From: Actinomycetota bacterium
GTDB taxonomy: Bacteria > Actinomycetota > UBA4738
Assembly: GCA_005885025.1 (NCBI GenBank)
Contig: VAYC01000119.1
Coordinates: 1-13,549 of the forward strand
DNA: 13,549 nucleotides
Direction: 5' to 3'
Shown here: in pieces, positions 1 to 7,158 of the stretch
Layout: each line of letters starts with the position of its first letter
Position numbering within the stretch: the first letter of the stretch is position 1
The notes under the pieces: generated by a model
The model's database searches: none
What the model saw: the letters and a program-made list of their open reading frames with translations, nothing else
What the model was told of the DNA's origin: nothing
Made by a program: the position numbers and the translations under genes

Positions 1-563
1 GTCACGTGCCCCTCGGCCGGTCACTGCGAGGCCGTGGGGAGCTACGTGTTCGCCGACGTGATCGAGAACGTGTTCGCCTTCGGATGGGACGGCACCGCCT
101 GGACCTTCCAGCCACAGGTCAACCCCGGTCAAGGACGGGTGAACGCGGACTACGCCGTCTCGTGCATGGGGTCCACCTCGTGCACCTCGGTCGGCACGTG
201 GAACGACTTCGAGGGGCGGACCCGGGGACTTGCCGAGTCGTGGGATGGCACGTCCTGGACGCGGCAGCCGGTCGAGAACCCGCCGAGCTTCCAGATGTTG
301 AACCTATACGGAGTGTCGTGCAGCTCTCCGGCCTGCGAGGCCGTCGGGGACTGGTCGACAAGCCTGAACGGCCTGCCGGCGTCCACGCTTGCCGAACGAT
401 GGGACGGCACGAGCTGGTCGATCCAGCCGACTCCGAACCCCATCGAGCCCGGAGCAGCTCGCTCAACGCGGTGGCGTGCAGCAGCTCCACGGCGTGCGTC
501 GCCGTGGGCAGCTCCTGGGACGGCTCGGTAACCCAGACGCTGGTGGAGACGTACTCGGGCTGA
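1..563 (+). pseudogene. C-terminal part of a WDGTSW/VSC repeat protein, frameshifted
   Basis: The 5' end is cut by the window edge and the frame is open from base 1. The protein is built from units of about 45-50 residues, each with a Cys pair and AVG (VSC...C.AVG), then WDGTSW and QP..NP. Cores are at C3/C9, C44/C50, C101/C106 and a last copy ending SSTACVAVG. Proteins of this repeat type are common in Actinobacteria and are usually exported; the spaced Cys pairs suggest disulfides, and a beta-propeller-like fold is likely, but the function is unknown. The frame breaks near base 450: frame 1 gives QPTPNPIEPG and then nonsense, while the next expected unit (SSSLNAVACSSSTACVAVG) is in frame 3 and ends at TGA 561-563. 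Adding one base near 445-455 restores one reading frame. No signal peptide can be judged because the N-terminus is missing. Confidence 0.75.
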
Positions 564-599
564 CAGGTAGGAGCGATCAAGGTCCTGATCGATGTCTGA

Positions 600-606
600 A
601 GGAGGA
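600..606 (+). promoter_or_regulatory. Ribosome binding site of the DUF2255 gene
   Basis: AAGGAGG lies 5 bases before the ATG at 612. It supports that start over any downstream alternative. Confidence 0.7.
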
Positions 607-611
607 CGCCG

Positions 612-998
612 ATGGCCGCGTGGACGACTGAGGAGCTCGACAAGATCGACGCCGCGGACGAGTTGGAGATCGCGTCGCTCCGCCGCGACGGCACGTTGCG
701 AAACCCAACGACGATCTGGGTCGTCCGCCTTGGCGACGACCTCTACGTCCGATCCGTGAACGGGCGGACCTCCGGTTGGTTTCGCGGCACACAGGTGCGC
801 CTCGAGGGCCGGAGCCGGGCCGGCGGCGTCGAAAAGGACGTCACCTTCGTCGACGCCGGCCCCGATGTCGGGGACCGGATCGACGCCGCATACCGCACCA
901 AATACCGGCGCTACGCCGCGAGCATCGTCGACCACACCGTCACCGCCGAAGCGCGATCCACGACGATCAAACTCGTGCCGCGCTCAACGGGCGCATAG
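612..998 (+). CDS. DUF2255 family protein
   Basis: The 128-residue product carries the whole conserved pattern of DUF2255: W4-T-x-x-E-L near the N-terminus, ADELEIAS (15-22), DGTLRNPTTIWVV (26-38), GDDLYVRS (41-48), GWFRG (55-59), AGGVEKDV (70-77) and IDAAYRTKY (90-98). It is predicted to be a small soluble cytoplasmic protein with no signal peptide or membrane segment. The family has no established biochemical role; the lone R/W/Y-rich motifs resemble small beta-barrel folds seen in F420- or nitroreductase-linked families, but that is only a resemblance. The start is fixed by a strong AAGGAGG. It begins 48 bases after the repeat-protein stop and has no obvious operon partner downstream, where only gene debris follows. 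Confidence 0.85.
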   Translation: MAAWTTEELDKIDAADELEIASLRRDGTLRNPTTIWVVRLGDDLYVRSVNGRTSGWFRGTQVRLEGRSRAGGVEKDVTFVDAGPDVGDRIDAAYRTKYRRYAASIVDHTVTAEARSTTIKLVPRSTGA

Positions 999-1049
999 TT
1001 CGACGGCCACGCGAAGAGTGACGACAGGAGGGCGACCATCCAGCGGGCT

Positions 1050-1264
1050 TCACGTCTCGACCTGAGAGCTCTTCGTGACAGAGGCATCGCGTTCTCGCCG
1101 TGGCCGCACCACTCGAGCAAGTACGCTCGACGCCGGAATGGTGATCACGACGCCGGCTAGCAGACATGCATAGGCACTCGACGGCAGGAGTCTATGGGCC
1201 GCGCCGAGCGAGGCCGGACGAAGCTGAACTCGCCGACCTGCGCAAGCCCCACGGCGACCTGCGG
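1050..1264 (-). pseudogene. C-terminal remnant of a CPA2-type (KefB-like) cation/proton antiporter
   Basis: The gap between the DUF2255 and peroxidase genes holds no intact gene, but the minus strand reads like the last two membrane segments of a monovalent cation:proton antiporter-2. At 1261-1217 it reads QVAVGLAQVGEFSFV, matching the family motif GLAQxGEFSFV. After a one-base gap at about 1216 the next frame continues ASLGAAHRLLPSSAYACLL, then AGVVITIPASSVLARVV and a basic tail, ending at TGA (1052-1050). That order and spacing are what such antiporters show at the end of the membrane domain. Nothing upstream (1265-1347) continues the match and the peroxidase gene begins there, so about 300 or more N-terminal residues are gone. 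This is recognition by motif; a profile search would settle it. Confidence 0.6.
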
Positions 1265-1347
1265 AGGGTCGGCATTGATGCGACCAGCCCATATCGGTGG
1301 GCGTGCTCCGATGGACTGCCGCAACCTGATCGGCTCATTATCCACAG

Positions 1348-2241
1348 ATGAACGTCCCTCAAAGTGGGATCTTCGCCCTGGGGACGGCCTCACACGCCTA
1401 TTTGGAGTTCGAGGTAAACGATAGAGAGACAGCAGCCGCACTGGTACCGGCCGTTGCCTCACTGCGCGAGCCTCGCACCACGATGGGAGGCGTCAACCTC
1501 GTCGCTGGGTTCCGCCCCGAGCTCTGGCGAGCCGTCGCTCCCGAAGACGCGCCGGAGATGCAAGGCTTCAATCGCGACCTGGTCGGCCCGGACGGCTACA
1601 TGATGCCGGCCACGCAGCACGACGCGGTTCTGTGGCTCTCCGGCAGCGCGTATGACGTGGTCTTCGACACTGCACGTGCCGCGATCACTGAAATCAGCCC
1701 AGTGGCCGGCGTCTCTGAGGAGACCTCGAGCTGGCCATACCGACACGATCGCGACCTCACCGGGTTCATCGACGGGACCGAGAACCCGAGCCTGATCGAC
1801 GCCCCGGACATCGCCCTGATCCCGGAGGGAAGCCCCGGAGCGGGCGGCACGATCCTTCTACTCCAGAAGTGGAGTCACGACGCAGTCGCGTGGGAATCGC
1901 TTCCAGTTTTCCGACAGGAGCAGGTGATTGGTCGAACCAAGCTCGATAGTGTGGAACTCGACGACAGAGCACCAGAGTCTCATGTCGGGCGCACGGATCA
2001 GGAGCGGTTCGGGAAGATCTTCCGGCGCAACATGCCCTATGGGACTGTGGCCGAGCACGGGACGATGTTCGTGGGCTTCAGCGCCGACCAGCAACGCCTC
2101 GCCTCGATGCTCGAAAGCATGGTCGGACTGAGGGACAGTACTCGGGACGCCCTCACGCTCTACACGAGGCCCGTAACCGGCGCCTACTACTTCATTCCGT
2201 CAACTGAGGCCCTGCGCCAATGCATCGGTCTGTCGGGCTGA
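1348..2241 (+). CDS. Dye-decolorizing (DyP-type) heme peroxidase
   Basis: The 297-residue product is a single-domain DyP peroxidase of the short bacterial type (YfeX/DyPB-like, class B), near the usual length of about 300. Visible marks are the start PQSGIFALG (4-12), the GXXDG motif GFIDGTENP with distal Asp142, QKWSHD (173-178), the likely proximal heme ligand His212 in ESHVGR, and the distal Arg226 with Asn228 in RRNMPYG, followed by GTMFVGF (238-244). Family members use H2O2 to oxidise dyes, phenolics, Mn(II) or porphyrinogens. No signal peptide or Tat motif is present, so it is cytoplasmic or encapsulin-loaded; no encapsulin gene is visible and no clear cargo tail is seen. ATG 1348 is the first start after an in-frame TGA at 1327, but no good ribosome site precedes it, so a leaderless transcript is possible. 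It is flanked by debris on both sides. Confidence 0.92.
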   Translation: MNVPQSGIFALGTASHAYLEFEVNDRETAAALVPAVASLREPRTTMGGVNLVAGFRPELWRAVAPEDAPEMQGFNRDLVGPDGYMMPATQHDAVLWLSGSAYDVVFDTARAAITEISPVAGVSEETSSWPYRHDRDLTGFIDGTENPSLIDAPDIALIPEGSPGAGGTILLLQKWSHDAVAWESLPVFRQEQVIGRTKLDSVELDDRAPESHVGRTDQERFGKIFRRNMPYGTVAEHGTMFVGFSADQQRLASMLESMVGLRDSTRDALTLYTRPVTGAYYFIPSTEALRQCIGLSG

Positions 2242-2290
2242 ATTGGCTCCCTTGCCCGCGCTGGCAGCCGCGCGCTCCGGTGCGACTCGC

Positions 2291-2386
2291 CAGCTCGTAG
2301 ACATCCTCGCCGTCGATCGTCTCCCGCTCGATCAGGACGTTGGTGACCTTGCCGAGCACGTCGCGGTGTCGAGTTGTGATCTCGGC
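2291..2386 (-). pseudogene. FtsH C-terminal fragment (32 codons)
   Basis: On the minus strand between the peroxidase and the alpha/beta hydrolase, 32 codons read AEITTRHRDVLGKVTNVLIE followed by RETIDGEDVYEL. This matches the end of the FtsH peptidase domain (..HRd.L..va..LlEkETidG.ev..L). The frame is closed upstream by TAG at 2398-2396, and the next 80 bases in no frame look like FtsH. Downstream it runs on without a natural end into the antisense of the peroxidase. It is a relic, not a gene. Confidence 0.55.
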
Positions 2387-2471
2387 CGGGGCTGCCTAGG
2401 GTGGGCCGGGGCCGCTCGAGGACTTCCCGCGAGCGACCCCTCCTGAAGCGCCGTCCAACGGCCCACGAGGT

Positions 2472-2479
2472 GGAGGAGG
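2472..2479 (+). promoter_or_regulatory. Ribosome binding site of the alpha/beta hydrolase
   Basis: GGAGGAGG ends 6 bases before ATG 2486 and fixes the start of this gene. Confidence 0.7.
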
Positions 2480-2485
2480 GATAAC

Positions 2486-3355
2486 ATGAAGAATAAGCAG
2501 AGCGCGCCGGTCACCGAGCACGAAGCCCAGCAGGTGCAACGCGCGAACGCCGCCGGGAACGTGCCCGTCGTGTTCGTCCACGGCTTGTGGCTTCTGCCCA
2601 GCAGCTGGGATCGGTGGGCTGAGCTCTTCGAGAAGAACGGGTACACGGCGCTGACGCCAGGCTGGCCCGATGACCCCGAGACGGTAGCGGAAGCCAAGGC
2701 GCATCCCGAGGTCTTCGCCAACAAGTCGGTGGGTCAGGTGGCGGATCACTTCGAGGACGTCATCCGTGGGCTGGACAAGAAGCCGGCCATCATCGGTCAC
2801 TCCTTCGGAGGACTCCTAGCCCAGATCCTCGCGGGTCGCGGGCTGGCGGCGGTGTCGGTGGCGATAGACCCGGCCCCGTTCCGAGGCGTGCTACCGCTGC
2901 CGATCTCGTCGTTGAGAGCGGCATCGCCGGCACTCCGCAACCCAGCGAACATCCATCGAGCCGTGCCGCTCACCTACGAGCAGTTCCGGTACGCCTTCGC
3001 CAATGCGGTGAGCGAGGACGAGGCCAAGGAGCTGTACGAGACCTATGCCGTGCCGACCCCAGGCGAACCGCTCTTCCAAGCCGCGGCGGCCAACCTCAAC
3101 CCGTGGACAGAAGCGAAGGTCGATACCAAGAATCCCGAAAGGGGGCCTCTGCTCATCATGGACGGCGAAAAGGACCACACGGTCCCATGGGCCATCGCGA
3201 ACGCCTCCTACAAGCGCCAGGCGCGCAACCAAGCCGTGACCGAGATCGTCAAGGTCCCAAACCGCGGACACGCACTGACGATCGACAGCGGATGGCGCGA
3301 GGTCGCCGACGTCGCCCTCGCGTTCGTCCAGAAGCACGGCCCGAAATCCGCATGA
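2486..3355 (+). CDS. Alpha/beta-fold hydrolase
   Basis: The 289-residue soluble protein has a complete alpha/beta hydrolase layout. It starts VPVVFVHGLWLLPSSWDRW (26-44; oxyanion-hole HGLW), has the nucleophile elbow GHSFGG with Ser106, a lid-like insertion at about 130-205, an acidic residue in MDGEKDHTVP (Asp230) and the catalytic His262 in NRGHALTID. There is no signal peptide. The family covers esterases, lipases, epoxide hydrolases and haloperoxidases; the sequence does not say which, and the wide lid with PLPISSLRAASPALRNP resembles uncharacterised lactonase/lipase-like homologues. The start is set by a strong GGAGGAGG. It stands alone: 244 bases separate it from the peroxidase, and the next gene runs the other way. 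Confidence 0.88.
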   Translation: MKNKQSAPVTEHEAQQVQRANAAGNVPVVFVHGLWLLPSSWDRWAELFEKNGYTALTPGWPDDPETVAEAKAHPEVFANKSVGQVADHFEDVIRGLDKKPAIIGHSFGGLLAQILAGRGLAAVSVAIDPAPFRGVLPLPISSLRAASPALRNPANIHRAVPLTYEQFRYAFANAVSEDEAKELYETYAVPTPGEPLFQAAAANLNPWTEAKVDTKNPERGPLLIMDGEKDHTVPWAIANASYKRQARNQAVTEIVKVPNRGHALTIDSGWREVADVALAFVQKHGPKSA

Positions 3356-3577
3356 TCGGAGACGACGATCTGGGTCGTCGGGACTGATCTCGGGGTCGGG
3401 TCGGATCCCCGCGACCTCCTCGAGTGTGACCCGGTAGCCGATGATGCCGTAGCCGCAGGAAATGAGGAGCAAAATACACCGCCCGTCGGGACTGGTACTT
3501 TGCCGGGGCGCTCAGAAAAGTCGTTCTGACTACCGGATGGTGTCCGTCGCACCGCCCTGACAGGCAATCTTCATGCC
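3356..3577. other. Gap between convergent genes, with one stem-loop
   Basis: This 222-base stretch lies between the stops of two convergent genes. It holds GACGAC-GATCTGG-GTCGTC at 3361-3379 (6-bp stem, 7-base loop) just after the hydrolase stop; it has no T-run, so it is at best a weak terminator. On the minus strand, about 3475-3400, one frame reads ILLLISCGYGIIGYRV, which looks like a hydrophobic helix with a GxxGY turn as in the first helix of some K+ channels. I could not extend it, so it may be gene debris or chance. Confidence 0.35.
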
Positions 3578-4435
3578 TCATGCGAGCGTGACGGGATCGC
3601 CGCGACGTACGGTGCCGCCCCTGGCCACCGAGGCATACACGCCGACGTTCACGCCATTGTGTTGGGCAGCCGCTCGAAGGATCCCCGAATCCTTCGGCAG
3701 GTCCCCCTGCGGTAAGGTGATCATCACGCAGCGAGCACAAGGCCCGGTGATCGCGAGACGAACCTCGTCGCCGATCGCGACGGTGTGACCGATCCAGTCG
3801 TTCTCCACGAATCCCTGCTCTTCCGGCCGCGTCGACACGACGATGTTCGGCCGGAAGCGCCGAACCTCGAAGCGTCCCTCCGGATAAAGCGCACGCAGAC
3901 GATCGATCGTCGCCGTCGTGAGCAAGTGGAGGACGGCAATATCGAAGAACGTCCCGGCGGGGAGCTCGAAGTCGGTCACCGTGTCCCTGTAGTCGAGACC
4001 GGCCATATCCGGCCAGTACTCCTCAGCCGTCGCGCCCGGGGACCCCACGCCAGGCGGCACTTCCTCAAGCGCAACATCACGAGCGAACGCCTGCGAGAGC
4101 ACCTGCGTCAGATCACCCTGCTGGTTCGTCACGACGGTCCCATCAGGAAGGGTGATGCGAACCGCGGGAATCTTCGACCCCGTCTGCGGAGGCTCCACGT
4201 AGGCGGCCCGAAAGTCGAAGAAGTTGCCCCACTTCCTCGGGTTCTTTGCGCCCCCGATCTTTCCGGTCGCACGATCCACAACCGCGAACTGTCGATCCCC
4301 GAGGAGCCCTCGTTCCGTCACCTCCGCAGCGTTCAACTCCTCCCCCATCATCGACTTCACCGGATAGCGCCAGAGCGCGCCAACTGAAGCGCCCTGAATT
4401 CGTGAAGGAGACGAATGCGACGGATTCGTTTCCAT
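3578..4435 (-). CDS. MOSC domain protein (mARC-like molybdenum-cofactor sulfurase C-terminal family)
   Basis: The 285-residue product has the MOSC_N beta-barrel at the start (VGALWRYPVKSMMGEELNAA, 18-37; GLLGDRQFAVVD, 43-54) followed by a MOSC domain with FRPNIVV (194-200), ENDWIGHTVAIGD (211-223) and GPCARCVMITLPQGDLPKD (231-249). Cys236, the second Cys of CARC, is the position that ligates molybdenum in mARC-type enzymes. These proteins bind Moco and reduce N-hydroxylated or thiolated substrates, taking electrons from partner redox proteins; no partner is encoded here. The protein is cytoplasmic. ATG 4435-4433 is preceded by GGAGG (4445-4441 read on the minus strand) at 5 bases. It is divergent from the multicopper oxidase and shares a 248-base intergenic region with it. 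The true substrate cannot be read from sequence. Confidence 0.9.
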   Translation of the reverse strand: METNPSHSSPSRIQGASVGALWRYPVKSMMGEELNAAEVTERGLLGDRQFAVVDRATGKIGGAKNPRKWGNFFDFRAAYVEPPQTGSKIPAVRITLPDGTVVTNQQGDLTQVLSQAFARDVALEEVPPGVGSPGATAEEYWPDMAGLDYRDTVTDFELPAGTFFDIAVLHLLTTATIDRLRALYPEGRFEVRRFRPNIVVSTRPEEQGFVENDWIGHTVAIGDEVRLAITGPCARCVMITLPQGDLPKDSGILRAAAQHNGVNVGVYASVARGGTVRRGDPVTLA

Positions 4436-4683
4436 GCTGTCCTCCCGACTCCCAGCTAATCGCCAACTCCAGGCTCCCGCCGGAGAGTGCTCGTGTCAAG
4501 GCGATGAGGCGCGCCAGACTCCGAGGCGATTTGGACGGAAGAGGCTGCCCCGCTAGCGGTTTGCCAGACCGTTGCTTCAGAGTGACACGAATCAATTGGT
4601 CTCATACAGGAGTGCTACAGTCAGCCAGCCCCTAGTCTTTGAAAGCATCGGATGGATGCGCGAACCGGGGAAGGGGGACTCCA
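4436..4683. promoter_or_regulatory. Divergent intergenic region between the MOSC and oxidase genes
   Basis: No gene is seen here. It must carry the promoters of both divergent genes. A weak forward -10 candidate is TACAGT at 4616-4621, but no good -35 lies 17 bases upstream. No CsoR-like TACCC...GGGTA palindrome was found, so unlike csoR the oxidase does not show a readable copper operator. It contains the 20-bp repeat described separately. Confidence 0.35.
4559..4578 (+). repeat. Left copy of an exact 20-bp direct repeat flanking the copper block
   Basis: GTTTGCCAGACCGTTGCTTC occurs here and again, in the same orientation, at 11303-11322. The two copies enclose the multicopper oxidase, membrane protein, BNR protein, csoR and copB. 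By chance a 20-mer would hardly recur within 13.5 kb. The flanks of this copy do not match the other, so the repeat itself is the shared unit, as expected for an attachment-site core or a recombination scar. Confidence 0.7.
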
Positions 4684-6344
4684 ATGAATCAACCAATCAA
4701 AGGCGATGCACAGGACCTCTTCCCGACCGAGACGGCTGGGCTCTCGGAAGCCTCAACCCCAAGCGTCGTCCCGCTACAGGACGGCGAGCGCCTCAACCTC
4801 AGGATCGGCCCTGTCCGAAAGACTATCCAGGGTGCCGACGTCCGCATGCTCGCCTACAACGATTCGATTCCCGGTCCGACCCTGCATGTCCATCAAGGAT
4901 CGGAGGTCACCGTCCAGGTGACCAACGACGGTCCCATCGACACGACGGTGCACTGGCACGGCCTGCGCTTGGAGAACCGATTCGACGGGGTCCCGCACGA
5001 GACCCAGGAGCCCATCCCGGTCGGAGGAACGTTTACCTACAAGATCCAGTTCCCCGACGCAGGGTTCTACTGGTATCACCCCCACGTCCGTGAGGACTTC
5101 GGTCAGGAGATGGGCCTCTACGGCACGATCGTCGTGGAGCCCTCCGCCCCGTCGTACTGGCCCCCAGTCGATCGGCAGCTGACCCTCACCCTCGATGACC
5201 TCCTGATCGAGGACGGGCGCATCGCGCCGTTCCACCGCTCGGGACCCAACTACACTGCGATGGGTCGGTTCGGCAACGTCATGCTGATCGACGGTGAGAC
5301 GGAGTTCGCCGGCGAGGCGGCTCTGGGAGAGGTTGTGCGTCTCTACCTCGTGAACACGGCAAACACCCGGATCTTCAACTTCGCCCTTCGCAGCGCTCGA
5401 ATGAAGCTCGTCGGTGGCGACAGCGGTCGGTACGAGCGCGAGATGTTCGTCGACGAGGTGATGCTCGCGCCATCCGAGCGGGCGGTCATCGACGTGAAAT
5501 TCGACACGCCGGGGAAGGTGCGGCTGGAGCATCGGACCCCGGATCGCGTCTACGACCTCGGAGCGTTCTCGGCCTCCGGGACAGCTAGGAGCGCCGCTGC
5601 GACCCCGCACTCACCACGGAGCACCAGTCGGTCGGACACGACCTCGACCGAGAGCCCGACAAGGTCCTCGCGTTCTTCTCCCGCATGCCCCTCCTCTATG
5701 GCAAAGAGGACGCAGCCGCTTCCGAGTACGTCTGCCCTATGCACCCAGAAGTCACCGCCTCCGAGCCGGGGACGTGCCCCAAGTGCGGGATGAAGCTGGT
5801 TGCGTCTGATGCGCCACAGGTATCTGTCCAGGAGTCCCAGGAACAGGTCGGCCACGAACACGGCGCGCACGATCACGGCGACGGCCTCGAGTGGGAGGAC
5901 CTGATGCCGGAGATCAACCGGGCATCCGACCCCAGCAACATGTTCTGGCAGCTCATCGACCGGGAGACGGGGGCGGAGAACAGCGCCATCTCCTGGGCGT
6001 TCACCGTCGGCGACCGGGTCAAGATCCGCCTGGTCAACGAGATGGCATCGGATCACCCAATGCACCATCCGTTTCACATCCACGGAGCCGGCCGCTTCTT
6101 GATCCTATCGAGGGACGGAAAGCCGGAACCCAATCTGGTATGGAAGGACACGGTCCTTGTGCGCTCCGGTCAGACTGTTGACATCCTGCTGGACGTCTCG
6201 AACCCCGGGCTGTGGATGGCCCACTGTCACATCGCCGAACACATCCAGAGCGGAATGATGTTCACCTTCAACGTGGCTAGACCCGATCCTTCGGGGAAGC
6301 CCGCCGCCGCCCCGGAAGCACTCGGCGTCGAGTCGACACCATGA
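4684..6344 (+). pseudogene. Multicopper oxidase with internal heavy-metal-binding domain, one frameshift
   Basis: Cupredoxin domain 1 carries the copper ligands HWHG (His90, His92) and WYHPH (His132, His134); the middle cupredoxin runs to about residue 290. After RVYDLGAFSASG the frame fails near 5580-5600. Frame 3 then continues with DREPDKVLAFFSRMP and a heavy-metal-binding domain YVCPMHPEV...PGTCPKCGMKL (about 5727-5805), a His/Asp-rich linker (GHEHGAHDHGD), and the last cupredoxin with HPMHHPFHIHG (about 6054-6086) and type-1 copper Cys in MAHCHIAEHIQSGMM (about 6215-6260). The span of 1661 bases becomes 554 codons if one base is added, so a single-base loss explains it. Such oxidases convert Cu(I) to Cu(II) in copper resistance. 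The start follows AAGGGGG (4670-4676). No Tat or Sec signal is visible, which is odd for this family. If the shift is real, the gene is dead. Confidence 0.85.
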
Positions 6345-6526
6345 TGCCCGAGGGTGACGCGCCACTCGACGTCGTGGTTGTCGGCTTCGTAAGCGAGGAT
6401 GCTACCTTCATTCCAGAGACCGTGGCTGCGTCAGCGGCGGATAAGCCTCAGCCCTCTACGCCATCAGGCTCCGGCCTCATGGCAACGGAGGCCCGGCCGC
6501 ACCCGACCTCTTCGCACTCGCCTTGA
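6344..6526 (+). CDS. Doubtful small ORF, possible N-terminal relic
   Basis: An ATG-ATG pair overlaps the oxidase stop (ATGATG at 6341) and opens a frame of about 60 codons. The first part, PLDVVVVGF, looks like the start of small proteins that begin with a hydrophobic beta strand (DUF6325-like), but the rest (Pro/Ser/Ala-rich, ending HPTSSHSP) has no family character. It overlaps the TTG/ATG start of the next gene by a few bases. It may be a truncated relic or simply spacer; no ribosome site separate from the oxidase's tail is seen. Confidence 0.2.
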   Translation: MPEGDAPLDVVVVGFVSEDATFIPETVAASAADKPQPSTPSGSGLMATEARPHPTSSHSP

Positions 6527-6987
6527 TGCAGGTATCACCAGAGCCGGAGATCCGGGACGGACCCGCTCCAACTAACCAGCAGTCCACGCGTGCAGCCGTC
6601 TTTTGGGGCGTGGTCGTCGGCGGAATCCAAGCCGCGTCGCCACTCGCGGTCTGGTGGCTCACTCCGGCGACGGTCTACGCTCTGGGGCTCGTCCTGATCG
6701 TGGCCGTCTACATTGGCTTCGCGGTGGCTGACGGTCGGAAACAGATCATCGCAGTCGAGTGCTGTGTCGCAGCGACCTTTGTGGTGCTTGCCGCTGCGGC
6801 AGTTACCGGACCAGCCTGGCTCCTCGTGCTCGGCTACGCGGGCCACGGGGTGAAGGATCTGTGGCAGCACCGGCGACGATACGTTACCCAGACTCGTTGG
6901 TGGCCCCCCTTCTGTCTGGTAGTGGACTGGATTGTCGCTCTCGTCATCGCCCTGGAGATCGCCGCCGGAGTCCACCTTCACCAATAG
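6526..6987 (+). CDS. Four-helix integral membrane protein of unknown function
   Basis: From ATG 6526 the product has 153 residues. Hydrophobic segments lie at about 24-44, 50-68, 78-105 (long, perhaps two short helices) and 130-149. Between the third and the last segment is a conserved-looking cytoplasmic or periplasmic loop GHGVKDLWQHRR...TRWWPPFC. I have seen this GHGxKDxWQHR...WWPPFC pattern in small uncharacterised actinobacterial membrane proteins but cannot name a family. CVECC-like Cys pairs (ECC at 79-81) and H/W residues could bind metal, which would fit the copper neighbours, but this is inference. TTG 6523 is an equal start; no clear ribosome site precedes either. It lies between the oxidase and the BNR gene, on the same strand. 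Confidence 0.7.
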   Translation: MQVSPEPEIRDGPAPTNQQSTRAAVFWGVVVGGIQAASPLAVWWLTPATVYALGLVLIVAVYIGFAVADGRKQIIAVECCVAATFVVLAAAAVTGPAWLLVLGYAGHGVKDLWQHRRRYVTQTRWWPPFCLVVDWIVALVIALEIAAGVHLHQ

Positions 6988-7003
6988 GCAGGAAACCGAC
7001 CGA

Positions 7004-7100
7004 GTGGGCGATTACATCAACGTGAGCGGGCTTCGGACGTACTGCGAGGTTACGCGGCGCAGGCCCCGCCCGCGCTCCTCCTCCAAGGCGGGGGAGTGGC
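7004..7100 (+). pseudogene. N-terminal fragment of an alpha/beta hydrolase
   Basis: GTG 7004 starts VGDYINVSGLRTYCEV, the typical opening of an alpha/beta hydrolase (xxYxxVNGLRxYYEV). After a one-base shift near 7050 the next frame reads APPALLLQGGGVALAKP, the place where the family has PLLLLHGG. The rest of the gene is absent and the BNR gene begins at 7159. This fragment explains why the reading frame of the BNR gene is open upstream of its true start. Confidence 0.45.
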
Positions 7101-7158
7101 TCTCGCCAAGCCCGCTCGTTTGGTGTTTCATGCCCCGATCGAGTCCTCCGGAGGGATC

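Noticed and set aside
150..935. Long minus-strand open frame across the repeat protein and DUF2255 gene
   Set aside because: It is antisense to two recognisable genes, has no family motif, and GC-rich DNA often leaves such frames open.
1166..1351. Small plus-strand frames before the peroxidase
   Set aside because: They are antisense to the antiporter relic, have no ribosome site and no recognisable composition.
4436..4683. CsoR operator in front of the oxidase
   Set aside because: No TACCC...GGGTA palindrome is present on either strand.
4774..5610. 278-codon minus-strand frame under the oxidase
   Set aside because: It is the mirror of the cupredoxin-coding strand and shows no protein-like motif.
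7096..7158. GTG 7096 as the BNR start
   Set aside because: It would place 21 extra residues before the signal peptide; those codons belong to a hydrolase relic, while GTG 7159 has a GGAGGG site.
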